Source: Cordilura impudica (Eukaryota; Arthropoda; Insecta; Diptera; Scathophagidae). From it: 64,000 bases of DNA. Positions within the stretch are counted from its first letter, which is position 1; the number at the start of each line of letters is the position of its first letter. Both the position numbers and the translations under genes were made by a program. The stretch covers positions 65,838,783-65,902,782 of the forward strand of contig OY821519.1 of the NCBI GenBank assembly GCA_963682025.1, in the 5' to 3' direction. A model generated the notes under the pieces. It did no database searches, was not told where the DNA came from, and saw only the letters and a list, made by a program, of their open reading frames with translations. This document shows, in pieces, positions 33,956-45,891 of this stretch.

Positions 33956-34007
33956 AAAAGTAAAATTTTTTCGAAATTTTAAATTAGAATTTTTTTTTAA
34001 ATTATTA

Positions 34008-34319
34008 TCTTATATATTAAAAGTATTTATGAATAAACTTTGCATTCAAGATTTTTTTCAATATTTCTCTTCTCTCAAACCTCTATAACTAGAGTTCTAA
34101 TTAACGTAGGCTGTTGACATAGGTGTAAGAACACTCAGTGGATCAAGCTCCTTCTTTTGAGCTATTAACTGCTTAAATTCGTTGGGTGTGAGGAAAGTTA
34201 TGCGTGGAGAATCAAATTTACTTTTACTGTACGTTAACTTCTCTGGGCAAATTTTGGTATTATATTATAAAAATTAATATAATATAATATAATGCTGCGG
34301 AGCAGCAGGGGTCCTCTAG
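34008..34319 (+). mobile_element. Helitron, family H2, copy 2
   Basis: Starts TCTTATATATTAAAAG after A. Ends with the hairpin TGCTGC-GGA-GCAGCA, then GGGGTCCT and CTAG (34316-34319) before T. Inverse orientation to the copy at 27517 and similar along its whole length. Confidence 0.85.
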
Positions 34320-34522
34320 TTATTATTTAAACAAATTTTTTTTTCTAAAATAGATATTTTGGATTTTTTTGTTTAGGGCGGTTTTTGTGGATATATAGAA
34401 AATCTGGCTGGTTTACATATTTCAGTAGAAAAACTCAATAAAAAAGACACGAAATATCTCCAAAATATAAATTATTAAAAAAAAAATTATAAAAAATAAA
34501 AAAAAGTTAAAAAAAAAAATAA

Positions 34523-34620
34523 CAAGTAAGGGTGATAATTCGACTGGGACGCATCATTGATACTCTCCACCTGGGTTTTACGTTTACACTATTATTCGGA
34601 CTTATCGCACCACTTATAAT
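34523..34620 (-). mobile_element. F-family 3' end fragment
   Basis: AACAAGTAAGGGTGATAATT at 34521, then a decayed hairpin and GATACTCTCCACCTGGG: an F-type terminus without its body. Confidence 0.5.
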
Positions 34621-34704
34621 AAATGTAAAGAAAATATTTATACCATCTGCACAGTGATAATCAGTAACTAATAAAAAAAAAATATTAGAAAATTTTTTAT
34701 TTTT

Positions 34705-35170
34705 AAACTCTTCCTTTTAACTCATACTCTCTGTCTGTCTGTCTGTCGTGGGTCAACCCCATTCCCCCTTATTCAATTGATCTGACACTTGGACAATAGT
34801 CTTGTTGTGATTACAGATTAATTTTGAAGTAGTCGAGCATAGTCACGCACAGTCACGGAGTGATCTAAATGTTATTTCCTCTCATCCGATCGGTTTGAAA
34901 CTTGGTTTCATACACTTGCTGTGAAAAAAAGATTAACTTTGACTTAGTCACACACAGTCACGCATGGTCACGCACAGTCACGGAGTGATTTAAAACCCAT
35001 TTCCCTTCATCCAATCAATCTGAAACTTGGTCCATAGACTTGTTGTGGCCAAAGATTAATTTTAAAATATTCACGCGAAGTCACGCACAGTCACGGAGAG
35101 ATCCAAAACTCGTATGCATAAGACAAGAAAGAGTTTTAATAAAAATTTGTTTTTATGGGTTACATTATTT
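34705..35170 (-). mobile_element. GTCY-type element, family D, copy 2
   Basis: CTCTCTGTCTGTCTGTCTG (34726 on), then about three inverse units with AGTCACGCACAGTCACGGAG, and the end AAAACTCGTATGCATAAG..AAAAATTTGTTTTTATGGGTT. Apparently complete. Confidence 0.65.
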
Positions 35171-35290
35171 AAAATATGAAATACATTTTAATTTTGTTAT
35201 ACCTTATACGACTATGTGGTTAGGGTATAATGAGTTTGTGCTGATGTTTGTAACTACCAAAAATATTTGAACTAAAGCCATCTTTTATTA

Positions 35291-35904
35291 CAGTAGTTTT
35301 GACTTAGCTGCACTATGGACCCTTTAACCATTTCCATTTCAATTTGTTCTACCGATAAATATAAATTTTTATAAAAAATATACTTTTGAACAATTAATGC
35401 TTCTTTAAGTGAATGAATTTTGTTAACCTGCTCATTTTCATCATCTTGAGAACACTTTCCATTTCCTTCATCCATTTCTAAATTACCGTTGATGATAACA
35501 TCAACTATTCCGCTTTCGGTAAAATATCAATAACATTCTACATCGCCGTTACGATGTACATATTCCATGCTGTTAGAATTATATTTAGAAAATCCATCGA
35601 TCATTGATTTCCAGATCATTTTCTGGAGTCCCGGTGATTGCAAAATAAACAAATTTAATAAAGTTCACTTTCACTACACTTGTTTTGATTTTGGTTCTCG
35701 TAAGGGGCAGCTAATGGTAATATTTTTATGAAAACAATTTAAAAATTCCAAAAATAAGAGGCGCATATGTTAAATGTGCAGGTATAAAAAGTGCACTTAA
35801 AGAAGGAAATTATTATTGAATATTGAAAATAAAAAACAAAAAAATTTGTGTGCAGTAATAACCAAAGTGCACTTAAGAAAAAGACAGTTAAGTCAAAACT
35901 ACTG
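35291..35904 (-). mobile_element. Pogo-like element with transposase C-terminus
   Basis: TIR CAGTAGTTTTGACTTAGCTG at the left and CAGTAGTTTTGACTTAACTG at the right (read inward), with TA at 35289-35290 and 35905-35906. Drosophila pogo ends, from memory, also read CAGTA...CTTAGCTGC. Inside, the minus strand carries LQKMIWKSMIDGFSKYN (about 35640-35590), an acidic stretch and IHSLKEALIVQKYIFYKN (to about 35350). This resembles the C-terminus of pogo/Tigger transposases. It is an internal-deletion derivative without the DDE domain. Confidence 0.6.
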
Positions 35905-35931
35905 TATATCGATCGACTCTGAATGCGAGTC

Positions 35932-36440
35932 GATTTTTTTTTTATATTAACCAACAGTCAGGGGATGCCCCCTACAAATGCAATGCATTGTGTTGATTTC
36001 AGGAGGAAAGAGGGAGTAGTGTTTGTGGATATTTGACTTAAATTTTATTAGATTATAACTGTCAGGAAAGACCTCTGCGTGGAGTTTATTCCACAACATA
36101 CGGCTAGTTCGACTGATAAACGAATTCTCTCTGTAATGCGTTGTGCGGTCAACTGGACAATAGACTACAAACGGTTGTGATCTACTAGAGAAGCGGGTAG
36201 AGCGAACCGAAACTCGGGCACTTGGAATAAGTTTGCTAATCTCAGAAGAACATTTCCCATGGTAATATCTATAGAACAGTGATACAGAACCCACATTCTG
36301 ACGATGCTCCAATGAATCAATATAGTTGGATACCCTACTGTCATTGATGAGCGCCAACGCTCTCCTTTGTATACGGTCCAGTAGCTCCAAAATAGACTTT
36401 GAAGCTCCTGCCCATATATGGGAGTTATATTCCATTTTCA
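35932..36440 (-). pseudogene. LINE C-terminus, 5'-truncated, in-frame with host element
   Basis: Minus strand: KMEYNSHIWAGASKSILELL, RIQRRALALINDSRVSN, VSLFYRYYHGKCSSEIS, SSRSQPFVVYCPVDRTTHYR and RTSRMLWNKLHAEVFP, ending at a stop (35947). An A-run then follows (T run at about 35935-35943). This is the conserved post-RT region of a Jockey/CR1-like LINE. It has no stop and continues open into E-element sequence upstream to 36573, giving a chimeric 208-codon frame that is fortuitous. The open frame suggests a young insertion. Confidence 0.75.
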
Positions 36441-36924
36441 GGAGTTGTATTTCCAATTTGGTATATAAGCTTCGATCAGCCATAGGACGAACGCTATTGA
36501 AATTTGTGAAAATCGATATATGTTCGGGCCTAGTCCCCATACAAATGCCCCTACCAGATCGACAAATTGTCATAAGATTTTGGTCAAGTTTGGTTTATGG
36601 ATGTTTATTACCTCCAACAAAAATAAACCCTATATTACAATTCCTAGTCAGAGCCCCTATATAGAGCTGCTTCCCGGTCTTTACTTAAACCTATGAAAAA
36701 GAGAAAATATTGCAAAGATTTTTCTCAATTTTGGTTTGTATATGGATCGGTCCATTTTTCGACCTAGTCCCCATATAAATATAACATCCGATATGTAATT
36801 TTCTGATCTGCAGGCAAAAAATTTAATAAAAATCCCTCTCAGATTTGATTTATGTTTATTTTCTATACCCAATTAGACCAATTCTCTAAACGCGTGGTAT
36901 AGGGTATCGCATAGTCGATTTTCA

Positions 36925-37189
36925 GAATTTTTATGTCAATAAAAAATTTTCAGTTTTCAGATTCGTTCCCAAATATTTTTTTTTCAAGAGAATTTATTTG
37001 GAGTACGACCTCGGCTAACATAACATAGAACTGGTTTTGTACATATATTACAAACTTTAATTTTGTTTGCGTAAAAAAAAAAAAACGAAAATAATTGCCT
37101 GTATTATGTTTCATTATTTTATATTTAAAAATCGATAAAGATTACAAAAAATGTGTACCAGCCCGTGTACATCATCGTTTTTATACCCT
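36925..37189. other. No feature seen
   Basis: AT-rich spacer between the E and F elements. Confidence 0.3.
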
Positions 37190-40100
37190 CCACTCTAGTG
37201 TGCAGAGGGTATATATAAGTTTGTCATTCCGTTTGTAATAATTAGAAAAAAAATTTTGGACCCCATAAAATATATATATTTGTGATCCTTATAACAACCG
37301 GAGTTGATATAGCGATGTCCGTCTGTGGAAATCACGATGACGGCATCAATCGGGCAGCTACGGTGCTCGTTGACATAAAAAGTGATTCACTAACATCCTG
37401 AAAAGTTTGCTATTTAAAACCGTCCAAATCGGTCGATTAGGGCCCGAGATTTGAATGAAGAACTAAAAAAAGTCTTGAAAAAATATAATTTTCTATGTTG
37501 TTATTGTCACGATCACGTCCTGAATAGTGCAGCTACAGTGATCATTTTTAGTGAGAATGATTCACCAAATTCATGGGAAGATTTCTATTTCAAAAATCAT
37601 TAAAATCGGTGGAACAGGTCCAGGGAAATCTCTGAAAAAGTAAAAAAAAAATTAAAAATATGATGTTTCTATATTGTTCTTGTTGTTATTCTAAATGTTG
37701 TGTTGTTGTCATAGCTGGACTTGTTGTTTTTGTGGTCGTTGTGATAATAAAAAAAAACTAACCCTTTGTACATTTTTTTATTAACTCTGGTAGAAAAATT
37801 TAAAAGTTTCCATTGTTTTGGCATCACTCTAAAAATTTGTTAGATCATTTCTGTTATTACCGCGAGCCTGCCTGCAAAATTTCAGATCGAATGGCTCACG
37901 GGAAATTGGTTAAAATCGATCCAAAATTTTTTCGACAAGCAGACACTACGAGTTAATATAAAGGGAGTAAAAATTCACCAACATCTAACGCAAATAATGC
38001 TAAAATACCTAGTTGTTAATAAAAAAAAACAATGTAAATATAGCAAAAAAATTTTATGTATAAATTTATTTATAAATTTATATAAACATATAAAATAATA
38101 CAAATAATATACATATATTATATATGTATATCCATAACAACTGCATGTTAGAAATAAGTCGGTATATTATTTTATTTACACAAAATTCTGCAATATTTTG
38201 TTGTGGGGAAAATACATTTCTTTTGCATTAACAGAGTGTCACTTCATTTTGCTCGGCGTGACTATGCCGCAGTAGATGGCGCCACAGTTTTTGTTTTTCT
38301 AATTAGCTTTGTAATAGATATTTCTATTTTAATATGAATGTTAATATTTTCAACTGGATATCATACAGAACAATACTCTTATACACGGGCTGATATTTTA
38401 TTTCATACGTATTTTCATTATTCTCTGACAAATATGAACATAAGTTTGGCATATTAACTTTTTGTTTTCTTTACAAAATAGAGTTACCGAGTTCATCAAT
38501 GAGTTTTTTTGCATTCAAAATAGTTCTCCATAGTTATATGGAACTATTATTCTGCTTTACCTACAAAATATCTGATTGCGATTACATCTAATTTTTAAAA
38601 ATTATTTATAATTACTAAAGCATTATTATTCACATAAATACAAAATTGCCATTTTTAAATTTTCCATTCAAATTTAAGAAAATATCAATTCTAAAAACTG
38701 GAATTAAAAATTTCCAATTATAAATTACAATTAATTGAATTTCAGAAAATCATATCAAAACGTCGGAATTTATAATTTTAAATTTATAAGACTTCAATTG
38801 CATCTTTAATATATAAATTTTATTCGTTAAACACAAATTGAAATTCCAAAAAAAAAAAAAAAAACACCAAATACCTATGTTTACATTTAAAAAATTTTTA
38901 CATTTAAAAAAATATTGACATTCAGGAGAAATTAATAGCTTTTCAGTACCGCGATTCAGTAACTTCTTTTAACGATAGTCAAAAAAAGAAAATTGCAAAA
39001 TTATCAGTAAAATTTTTAAACGATATTCGCTATTGTTAAAGTCAGCTGTTGTTGTTATCTAAACGACAACCAATTTTGTGTTGTTTATTCAATCGATAAA
39101 AACTTAAATTTTTAGGTTGAAATGTCGTCATACATAAATAAAAATCATAAAATAGTGAAAATATTTTGCTTTAATTAAAAAACTTTTTTATATAAATAAA
39201 AAAATTAAATAGCATATTCAATTCATTATTTCATTTTCAAATATATACACATTAATATTAGTAAAAAAATAAAGATATTAAACATAAACATAAAATCATC
39301 CTGTCAAACACGAAGTAATTGTTTTTTCTATTCTTCTTTGTGTTTTTCGCTTATTTTGACAGAGATGCCACTCGTTTACAATTTAAATAAATAGAAAAAT
39401 AGATTTGTCGACTGTCGTTAAGATGTATGTACTTAGTGAATCCCTTAATCCTTAGTGTAAACAACAATATATTTTGCGATTGTCGGATCGTTGAAATTTA
39501 CAGAATCACCCTACAGAAAACATTAATTTATATTCAATTAATTTTAGAAAATGATATTTAAGGATTGCGAACATAAAAACTGTTACATAAATAAACGCAA
39601 TTTGATGAGAATGTTATTTTTTATTTTTTTTTATATATAAATTTTTTTGGATTTGAAGTTTTTCAGAAAATAAAGAGAACAAATTATTTCATTTAAAATG
39701 TTTGGGACATTTGGTTTTTTGCGTTTGGCATCCCTAATTTGATTATTTATTATTATAAATTTATTCTCTATGTTTTCAAAATATGGCAATATTTTAATAA
39801 AAAATTGAGAGAGCTTTTTTTTTTTGGTTATTATTTTGTTACTCCATCCGGCCGATATGGCCGCAATGAAGAAATATTTCACCAGTTAAAAGAAACTATA
39901 CAGCCATCTCCAATTAGCACAATTTAATGCATATAGCCACCCTACACAACCACTACCTTTGCAATGGAGGTTAGGGCGAGCTATTTAATTAGCAAAATTA
40001 AATTAAACGAGAAGTTATGTCATATAACCGGAAACGCATGCATATAGGTATATAACCTAAATGCATGCTGATCAGCAACCACGATGACCAAAAAGCAAAC

Positions 40101-40280
40101 ACCGAAATAAATCCGAAATAATAGAAAAGACGAAAACCAACCCAAAGAATTTGCTGAAATAATTTGGTATTAAGTTTAACAAATTGTTTACTTTTTCATT
40201 TACATTTATTATCAAGGCTCAAACCGAGGTGGAGGGTATCAAAGATTCGGCACAGCCGAATTTAACACTCTTACTTGTTT
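37190..40280 (+). mobile_element. F-long element, copy 1 (Helentron/HINE-like)
   Basis: About 3.1 kb. Starts TTATACCCTCCACTCTAG. A GCGATGTCCGTCTGTGG block lies at 37313. Near the end is AGGTGGAGGGTAT, the inverse of the start, then a hairpin ATTCGGC-ACA-GCCGAAT (about 40245-40262) and CACTCTTACTTG. A sub-terminal inverted repeat, a 3' stem-loop and a GTCY block match the plan of Helentron-derived (HINE/DINE-1) elements. No ORF above 85 codons, so it is non-autonomous or dead. A second copy lies inverted at 57758-60866. Confidence 0.7.
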
Positions 40281-40347
40281 TATTTAAAGTAAAAACATTT
40301 GATCTTGAGCCTGATTTAATTTCTAATTCAATCATTAATATTTCTAG

Positions 40348-41141
40348 TTATACCCTCCGCTCCACTGTGTATCCTAGTTTATCAATCCATTTGTAAGGCA
40401 CTGGAAAATAAATTTGCGACCCCATAAATCGTATACATTCTTGATCCATATAACAACTCGAGTCGATATAGCGATGTCCGTTTGTCCGTCCGTCTAAATT
40501 CACGCTCATTCCCAAAATAAAACATTTACCTGGGTAAACGAAGGATAATATTGTTTGGCATTATTTCGTTCAGATTGCTATTAAAACTGGTGTAAATCGG
40601 GCATCATTTTGCACAAGATATGTGCAAAAAAATTAAGACATCTCTAAAAAATGTTAAAAATTCAGTTTGTTTGTTCTAAGAATTTAGTAATTAGTTTATC
40701 AAATTATTAACTTTTTCAACTATTTTGTTTACATCTTTAATAGGCTAGGCGATTTCTTGTGACTGATGTTTTGTTCTACCGTTTTGTCCCGATTTTGACC
40801 AAACGTATATTATTTGAAAGGTATTTCTTTTTAGCCGTTTTGCAGATTTACACATTTTTAAATTTTTTCCTTTATTTTGAGTAAATTGCATTTAAAGTTG
40901 CTACTAACACATACATAAAATTATACAATACTATGTGTGTGTTTATTAAATTTGTTAATGTATTTGTAATAAAAATGAGTTTGTTTTTTGTGTTTATTTG
41001 TGAATTGGTTATAATTGAAAAAATAATCTGGAATCTGCTAGTTTGTTATAAATAGTGCAATAACTCCAGATAATATTGTAATTTTAAAACCTATGTGGAG
41101 GGTATCAAAGGTATATTAGGCTAATATAACACTCTTACTTG
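40348..41141 (+). mobile_element. F-family element, short form, with Helitron inside
   Basis: Starts TTATACCCTCCGCTCCACTG, has GCGATGTCCGTTTGTCCGTC at 40472, and ends GTGGAGGGTATCAAAGG..CACTCTTACTTGG. Split by Helitron H1 copy 8. Confidence 0.65.
40734..41041 (+). mobile_element. Helitron, family H1, copy 8
   Basis: The start is shortened (TCTTTAATAGGCTAGGCG), the body typical, the hairpin lost, and the end ATCTGCTAG (CTAG 41038-41041) before T. Confidence 0.75.
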
Positions 41142-41149
41142 GTTTTTTT

Positions 41150-41822
41150 TTTTTTTTTTTTTTGTTAATTTGTTTATTTTATTTACAATTAAAGTCGGTA
41201 TTAGTTGTTTCCACTTAAAAAAAACACCACAGTTAGGTTAATATATCGATGCACTTTAAGGATTTAAAATAGCATGAAATATTGAAATTTGTTAACCGAA
41301 GTACGACGATATTAAATTTTTTAAAGATCAATTTATTATGTTTCACATAACTTCTTTATATTTCATTTCGTTATTTCATAAAGTCTATAAAACAATGTTC
41401 CTTACAGACTAATAATAAATTAGCTTAAATTTTATTAAAATTATTTGACAGCCAATAGCAAAAACTTTGTAAATTGGGTTTTTGATAAATCAAATTCCAC
41501 CATATAATTATTATTCAATCCATTATATTCATTCAATGCTTTTATTAGAGGGCTATTTAAAACATAATTTGCACGATGTTAATTGACATAGAAAATATTA
41601 TTATTATTAATTATTATTTTCCAAAGTAGTTTCACAACTTTCAACTTTTGTTAAAAATATTTTTTTCTAAAGAAAAATCTTTTCAAATGTTAATATTAAA
41701 TCCAACTTTTATTAATTTCTTTACTTAAATTCAAATAATTGCATAATAAGTGCCACCCTAATGTAGTACAATTGCTATGGAATAGAAATTAATATAAACA
41801 ATCAAGGCGTTTCAAAACTTAC
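41150..41822. other. AT-rich, no feature seen
   Basis: A T-run at about 41144-41163, then AT-rich single-copy-looking sequence. Confidence 0.3.
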
Positions 41823-41900
41823 CACGTTAGTTGCGTGCGTTGTTGTTCAGGCGATACTTTGAAAAGTTGCCAAAATAAAGCGCATTAGAACAGGTGGTGG
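41823..41900 (-). other. Candidate 5' UTR exon with splice donor
   Basis: On the minus strand a stretch of moderate GC (TCGCCTGAACAACAACGCAC, CAACTAACGTG) runs into a consensus donor, GTG|GTAAGT, at 41822-41817. There is no long frame: ATGCGCTTT at about 41886 opens only 12 codons. It could be a non-coding first exon of a minus-strand gene continuing below 41817. Inference only. Confidence 0.25.
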
Positions 41901-41904
41901 GCTG

Positions 41905-43550
41905 GTATTTTGTTTGTTTTTGTTTAATATTTTTTTTTTTTTTGTTTTAACTTTGTGACAACTTTAATAGACGCCAAACTTCTTAAGAAAATAGAGAAAA
42001 CCAGAATGTAGTTTTGTATGTAAATTGTAACAAGATTTGCATAAAATTTTTGAAGGCTGCAAAATACAAATTTGTAGTTTTTAATTTTATTTTAAATATA
42101 TTTTTTGTTAGAAATTTTATCAGAAAAATATTTCTGTGTTATTGCAAAACTTTGTTTATTGGATTTTGTTCTATTCGATTGTTACGATGTTTTTGAAAAC
42201 AGTATTTTTTTTTGTTAATTATTATTAATTATTTTCAAAAAATGTATTAAATCTTTTTATGTTTAATATTTTTCCAATTCAAATTGATTTTATTTTTTTA
42301 TTTTTTGTTTATGCACTCTACACTTTGGCACTTTGACTTGTTTTTATGTCAGTCCCCCGTATTTTAAGAGAATAATGCATCAATTTTTTTTTATAAAAAA
42401 ACAAAATATTTCTTGTTTCTCTAATATGTTTTAGTATAATTCTTTTTTTTTTTTTGTATTTTTATGTAATTCTGTCTAACCGCCAAACGCGCTTGCGCAC
42501 TTTCGTTTTACCCGCTACATGAAACAAAACGTTTTAACCAAATGACCGCTCGTGAGTAACTGAATTTAGAAAATGTGTTATTATCTGTTAGACAGTAAGC
42601 AAGTAGATGGTTGGTATCCATTGGAATCTGAAAAATATTCTTCGTTAAACAACTTTAAATTGTTCTCATGTGCAATAGTTCTCATCATGTTTATTTGTAA
42701 ACTTCCCTCTCTTTGATGATCAGTGTTTCATGTTCAATTCATTTCTCGCTTATTGTATATGGCATGGGGAGTTGAGCTTTAATTTTTCCAATAGAAACAT
42801 TTTATTTAAAAAAAAAACCTCAATATTTATCTCTCATTCAGTTTTGTTATTCTCAAGCATTATTTGATCTTCAATTAGATGTAAAATTAATTCATTTTCT
42901 TGTCAATAGAAGGCATTAAAGGTTAAGGTGGTTATTACCCATTGTTGCGGGGTAAAGTGTTCCTTAAATTGTCATTCTATAAGCAGAATAAATAAATAAG
43001 TAAATTGAAAAAAAAAAAAACAATTTTTTTTTAGAAAAAAAAAAAAAAAAAATGATAAAATTTTATATACTTAAGAATTTAGAGATTGGAAAAAGTTTAG
43101 ATTTTAGGGGTATTAACACACTATTCGGTATTCTGTACGATTTTAGTATTCGGCTATTCGATGTATAACTATATATGTATTTATTCATAGATTTAATCTG
43201 CTCTCTTTGAAAATGTATCGATACATGCTGAGCTATTAAACATGTTTATGTTCTCAAACTAAAATTGTGTGTGGGCGACTTAGCTGCCAGATTGGAGGCT
43301 TTGTCTGCAATTTCGGGGTTTTGTGCTGATCAAAGGGAATTTAATTGAGTCATTGTTGAGTTAAATGTAATGCAATCAAATTCTTGTGCAAATAAACATA
43401 TATGATTAAAAAAAAAGAAAAGTATTTTTCGTGAGGGGATGCAAAAGATCACAATCATTCCTTACTTCTTATAACAGGGTTCAAAACCCTTAAAATCGGA
43501 CATAAAAAAATATTTTTATTCTTTTTATTCCAGTTTAAAACGTGTTAAAC
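41905..43550. other. AT-rich with one CpG-dense patch
   Basis: 42475-42560 holds about nine CG dinucleotides (GCCAAACGCGCTTGCGCAC, CCGCTCGTGAG) in otherwise CG-poor sequence, about 650 bp upstream of the candidate donor on the minus strand; possibly a promoter. The rest has T-runs and no frame. Confidence 0.3.
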
Positions 43551-43552
43551 TA

Positions 43553-43999
43553 TTTATACCCTATACCACTATGCGGTTTGGGTATAATGACTTTGTGCTG
43601 CTGTTTGTAACTACCAAAAATATTTGACCTAGACCCATCTTTTATTATACTGATCGACTCAGAATCACCTTCTGAGTCGATTTAGCGATATCCGTCCGTC
43701 CGTCTGTGTGTCCATGTATACCTTGTAATCAAACTGCAGGTCGCAAATATGAATATATTTTGATGAAATTTGGTATGTAAGCCTTTATTGGCCATAGGAT
43801 AAACGCTATTCAAATTCGGTCCATGTTCATTATCATATATATCTCAGTCAAATTGGGTTTGTATGTGTTTATTATCCACTCAGATTTGGTTTATGCTTAT
43901 TTTTTATACCCAATTAGTTGGACCTAAGGCCAATTCTCTAAACGCATGGAATAGGGCATCGCATAGTCGGTCTGGGTAGAGTATGTTTTTTTTACTTGC
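43553..43999 (+). mobile_element. Family E, copy 5 (internally deleted)
   Basis: Starts TTATACCCTATACCACTATG, has TCCGTCCGTCTGTGTGTCC at 43691, and ends with CATAGTCGGTCTGGGTAGAG and TTTACTTG. It preserves the family's 5' end well. Confidence 0.75.
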
Positions 44000-44035
44000 T
44001 GAAAATAATTTAACAGAAAAACAGAACAGAAAAAT

Positions 44036-44150
44036 GTAAGAAAATTATAGTAGGTCTTGACCGACCATACGATACCCTATACCATGGTTTAGAGACCCTA
44101 TCTCTTCAGTCAAACTAATTCGATACAGAAAATAAGCAGGTCGAGTTCTC
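44036..44150 (-). mobile_element. Family E 3' end fragment
   Basis: GTAAGAAAATTATAGTAGG then TCTTGACCGACCATACGATA and CCCTATACCATGG: the hairpin end of E, inverted relative to the copy just before it. Confidence 0.6.
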
Positions 44151-44288
44151 TAAACTTGTTTTTTACTGTTGCTTTACTTCCATTTGCCCACTGTAAACTT
44201 CATGTTTACGTTTTTACAGTGATGCTAACTATTACATAAAACATACATTTTTCGCAAGAAATTATAATTTTCACACATCAAACATATT

Positions 44289-44316
44289 TAGTAGCCCTTG
44301 CGAGGGCGCTACTACA
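44289..44316. other. Strong hairpin
   Basis: TAGTA-GCCCT-TGCG-AGGGC-GC-TACTA forms a 10-bp stem with a 2-nt bulge. GC-rich against its surroundings; role unknown. Confidence 0.35.
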
Positions 44317-44364
44317 TCATATAACGGGAAAACATGCGCATGGCGTATTCTTTAGTTTTATCAT

Positions 44365-44490
44365 TTTTGAAGAAAATGTACTTTTTTAGTAGTATGTTTT
44401 TTAAGAAAAGTTTTTTTTAAGTTGCAAGAAAAGGTATATTTTTAAAGTTACATTTTTATGAAAATTTAATTTTTTTAAGAAAAGTTACTG
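44365..44490. repeat. Satellite S3, short block
   Basis: TTTTTAAGAAAAG-type units, the inverse orientation of S1 and S2. Confidence 0.5.
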
Positions 44491-44589
44491 TAACGAGGTT
44501 TTTGTCTTTATGTCTACTTAAGGACCCTCAAACCTTATCTAACGAGAAGACGGCTTAAATAAAAAATTTGATTTTATTTATCTTCTCAA

Positions 44590-45885
44590 TCTATATATAT
44601 AAAAGATTTGCGTGATTGATCATCATCGCCCAGCCCTTCGACCCAGAAACTTGGAATTTGGATTGTAGGTTACCCTCTCGGCGCACAGATCCACTTAGAA
44701 GGGATTTTTAGAAATTCGTACATTAAGGGGGTAAAAGCGGCAACAAAGGGGGAAAATGGTAACAAATGAGTCTAGGAATACGAAAATTGGTGTTTAGACT
44801 CCATACGACAAACAAACATGGGCTCAGGCTTAATTTTTTCAAAATCCGGCCATTTAAGAAAAAAAAGGTAAAAATTGTACCTTCCTCCACCTTATTAACA
44901 AATTAATATATATATGTATATTAGGGCGGGTCGATATGCAGGGAGGCAATAAAATCGTTCAAGTGACAAGGAAAATCATATTCTAGGGATCAAAATAAGA
45001 AATTTTGTCCAAGGAACCATACCTTTAAAACAAATTCTGATGTCCCGACTTTTGACCTGTCTGTCTGTCTGCCATGGGGCAACCCCATTGCCCCTCATGC
45101 AATTGATCTGAAACTTGTCCCAAAGTCTTGTTGTGACTACAGATTATTTTGGGGTAGTCATGTAGAGTCACGCATAGTCACGGAGTGATCTAAAAGTTAT
45201 TTACCCTCATCCGATCGATATTTTTGAATAGCATAAATAGCTAAAAAGGGGAAAAATTGCACATTTGCTATCTTCTAAACAAACGAATCTAGGAATATGA
45301 AATACGGTACGTGGATTCCACTAGAGATAGAAACATCAGATGCGAGGAAAACTTTTGGAATTCGGATGTTAAGGGGGGTAGAAACTGTCAAAAAAAAGGG
45401 AAATAGTAGCTTTTTGTATCTTCTTAACATATTAATCTGCATACATGAATTTTGTCATACAGACTCCACCGAATATGTGGGCATCAGTCAGGGATGAATT
45501 AATTGGTAATTCTAGCGTGTCGGGGAGGAAAAACGGTCACAGAGGAAAAAAATTATACATTTGGTATCTCCTAAACAAACGAAAATAAAATATAGTTTGT
45601 GAATTTCACTAGAGATAGAAACATCAAATGAGACGAAGTCCTTTGGAAATTCGGATACTGAAGGGGGTAAAAACGGTAAAAATGTGTAAGAGTGCACCTT
45701 TTTGTTTCTTATTTATGAAGTAATTTAGGAATATAAAGTTTGATATGTAGCTTCCACCAGAGACGCAAACATCGGAGAAGAATGAAATTTGTTTGAATTC
45801 GAGCCTTTAGGGGGTAAAAACGGCCAAAAAATGGGAAAATTGATACTTTACAACTGGTAAAATTTCCTTTGAAAGTACATTTTCT
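44590..45885 (+). mobile_element. Helitron-type 5' end with tandem repeat interior (H3)
   Basis: TCTATATATATAAAAG after A is a classic Helitron 5' end. The interior is a tandem repeat of about 143-157 bp, units starting GGGGGTAAAAACGG or variants at 44727, 44870, 45240, 45373, 45520, 45663 and 45820. Shared motifs are CTAGGAATA, CCACTAGAGATAGAAACATC and TTGGAATTCGGAT. A piece with TTAGGGCGGGTCGAT (44922) and family D copy 3 interrupt it. I found no 3' hairpin plus CTAG end. Confidence 0.55.
45058..45215 (-). mobile_element. Family D, copy 3 (partial)
   Basis: CTGTCTGTCTGTCTGCCATG then GGGCAACCCCATTGCCCC, and one unit with AGTCACGCATAGTCACGGAG. It shows the uninterrupted sequence at the place where copy 1 carries its 1.27-kb insert. 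Confidence 0.6.
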
Positions 45886-45891
45886 TAAGAA

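Larger units (their letters stand above)
35198..36920 (+). mobile_element. Family E, copy 4 (two nested insertions)
   Basis: Starts ATACCTTATACGACTATGTG and ends GTGGTATAGGGTATCGCATA. A pogo-like element (35291-35904) and a LINE fragment (about 35932-36440) lie within it. The remaining E pieces keep family order, but part of E at the LINE insertion is missing. Confidence 0.7.

Noticed and set aside
35947..36573. A 208-codon gene
   Set aside because: Half is a LINE C-terminus and half antisense E-element sequence; the fusion is fortuitous.
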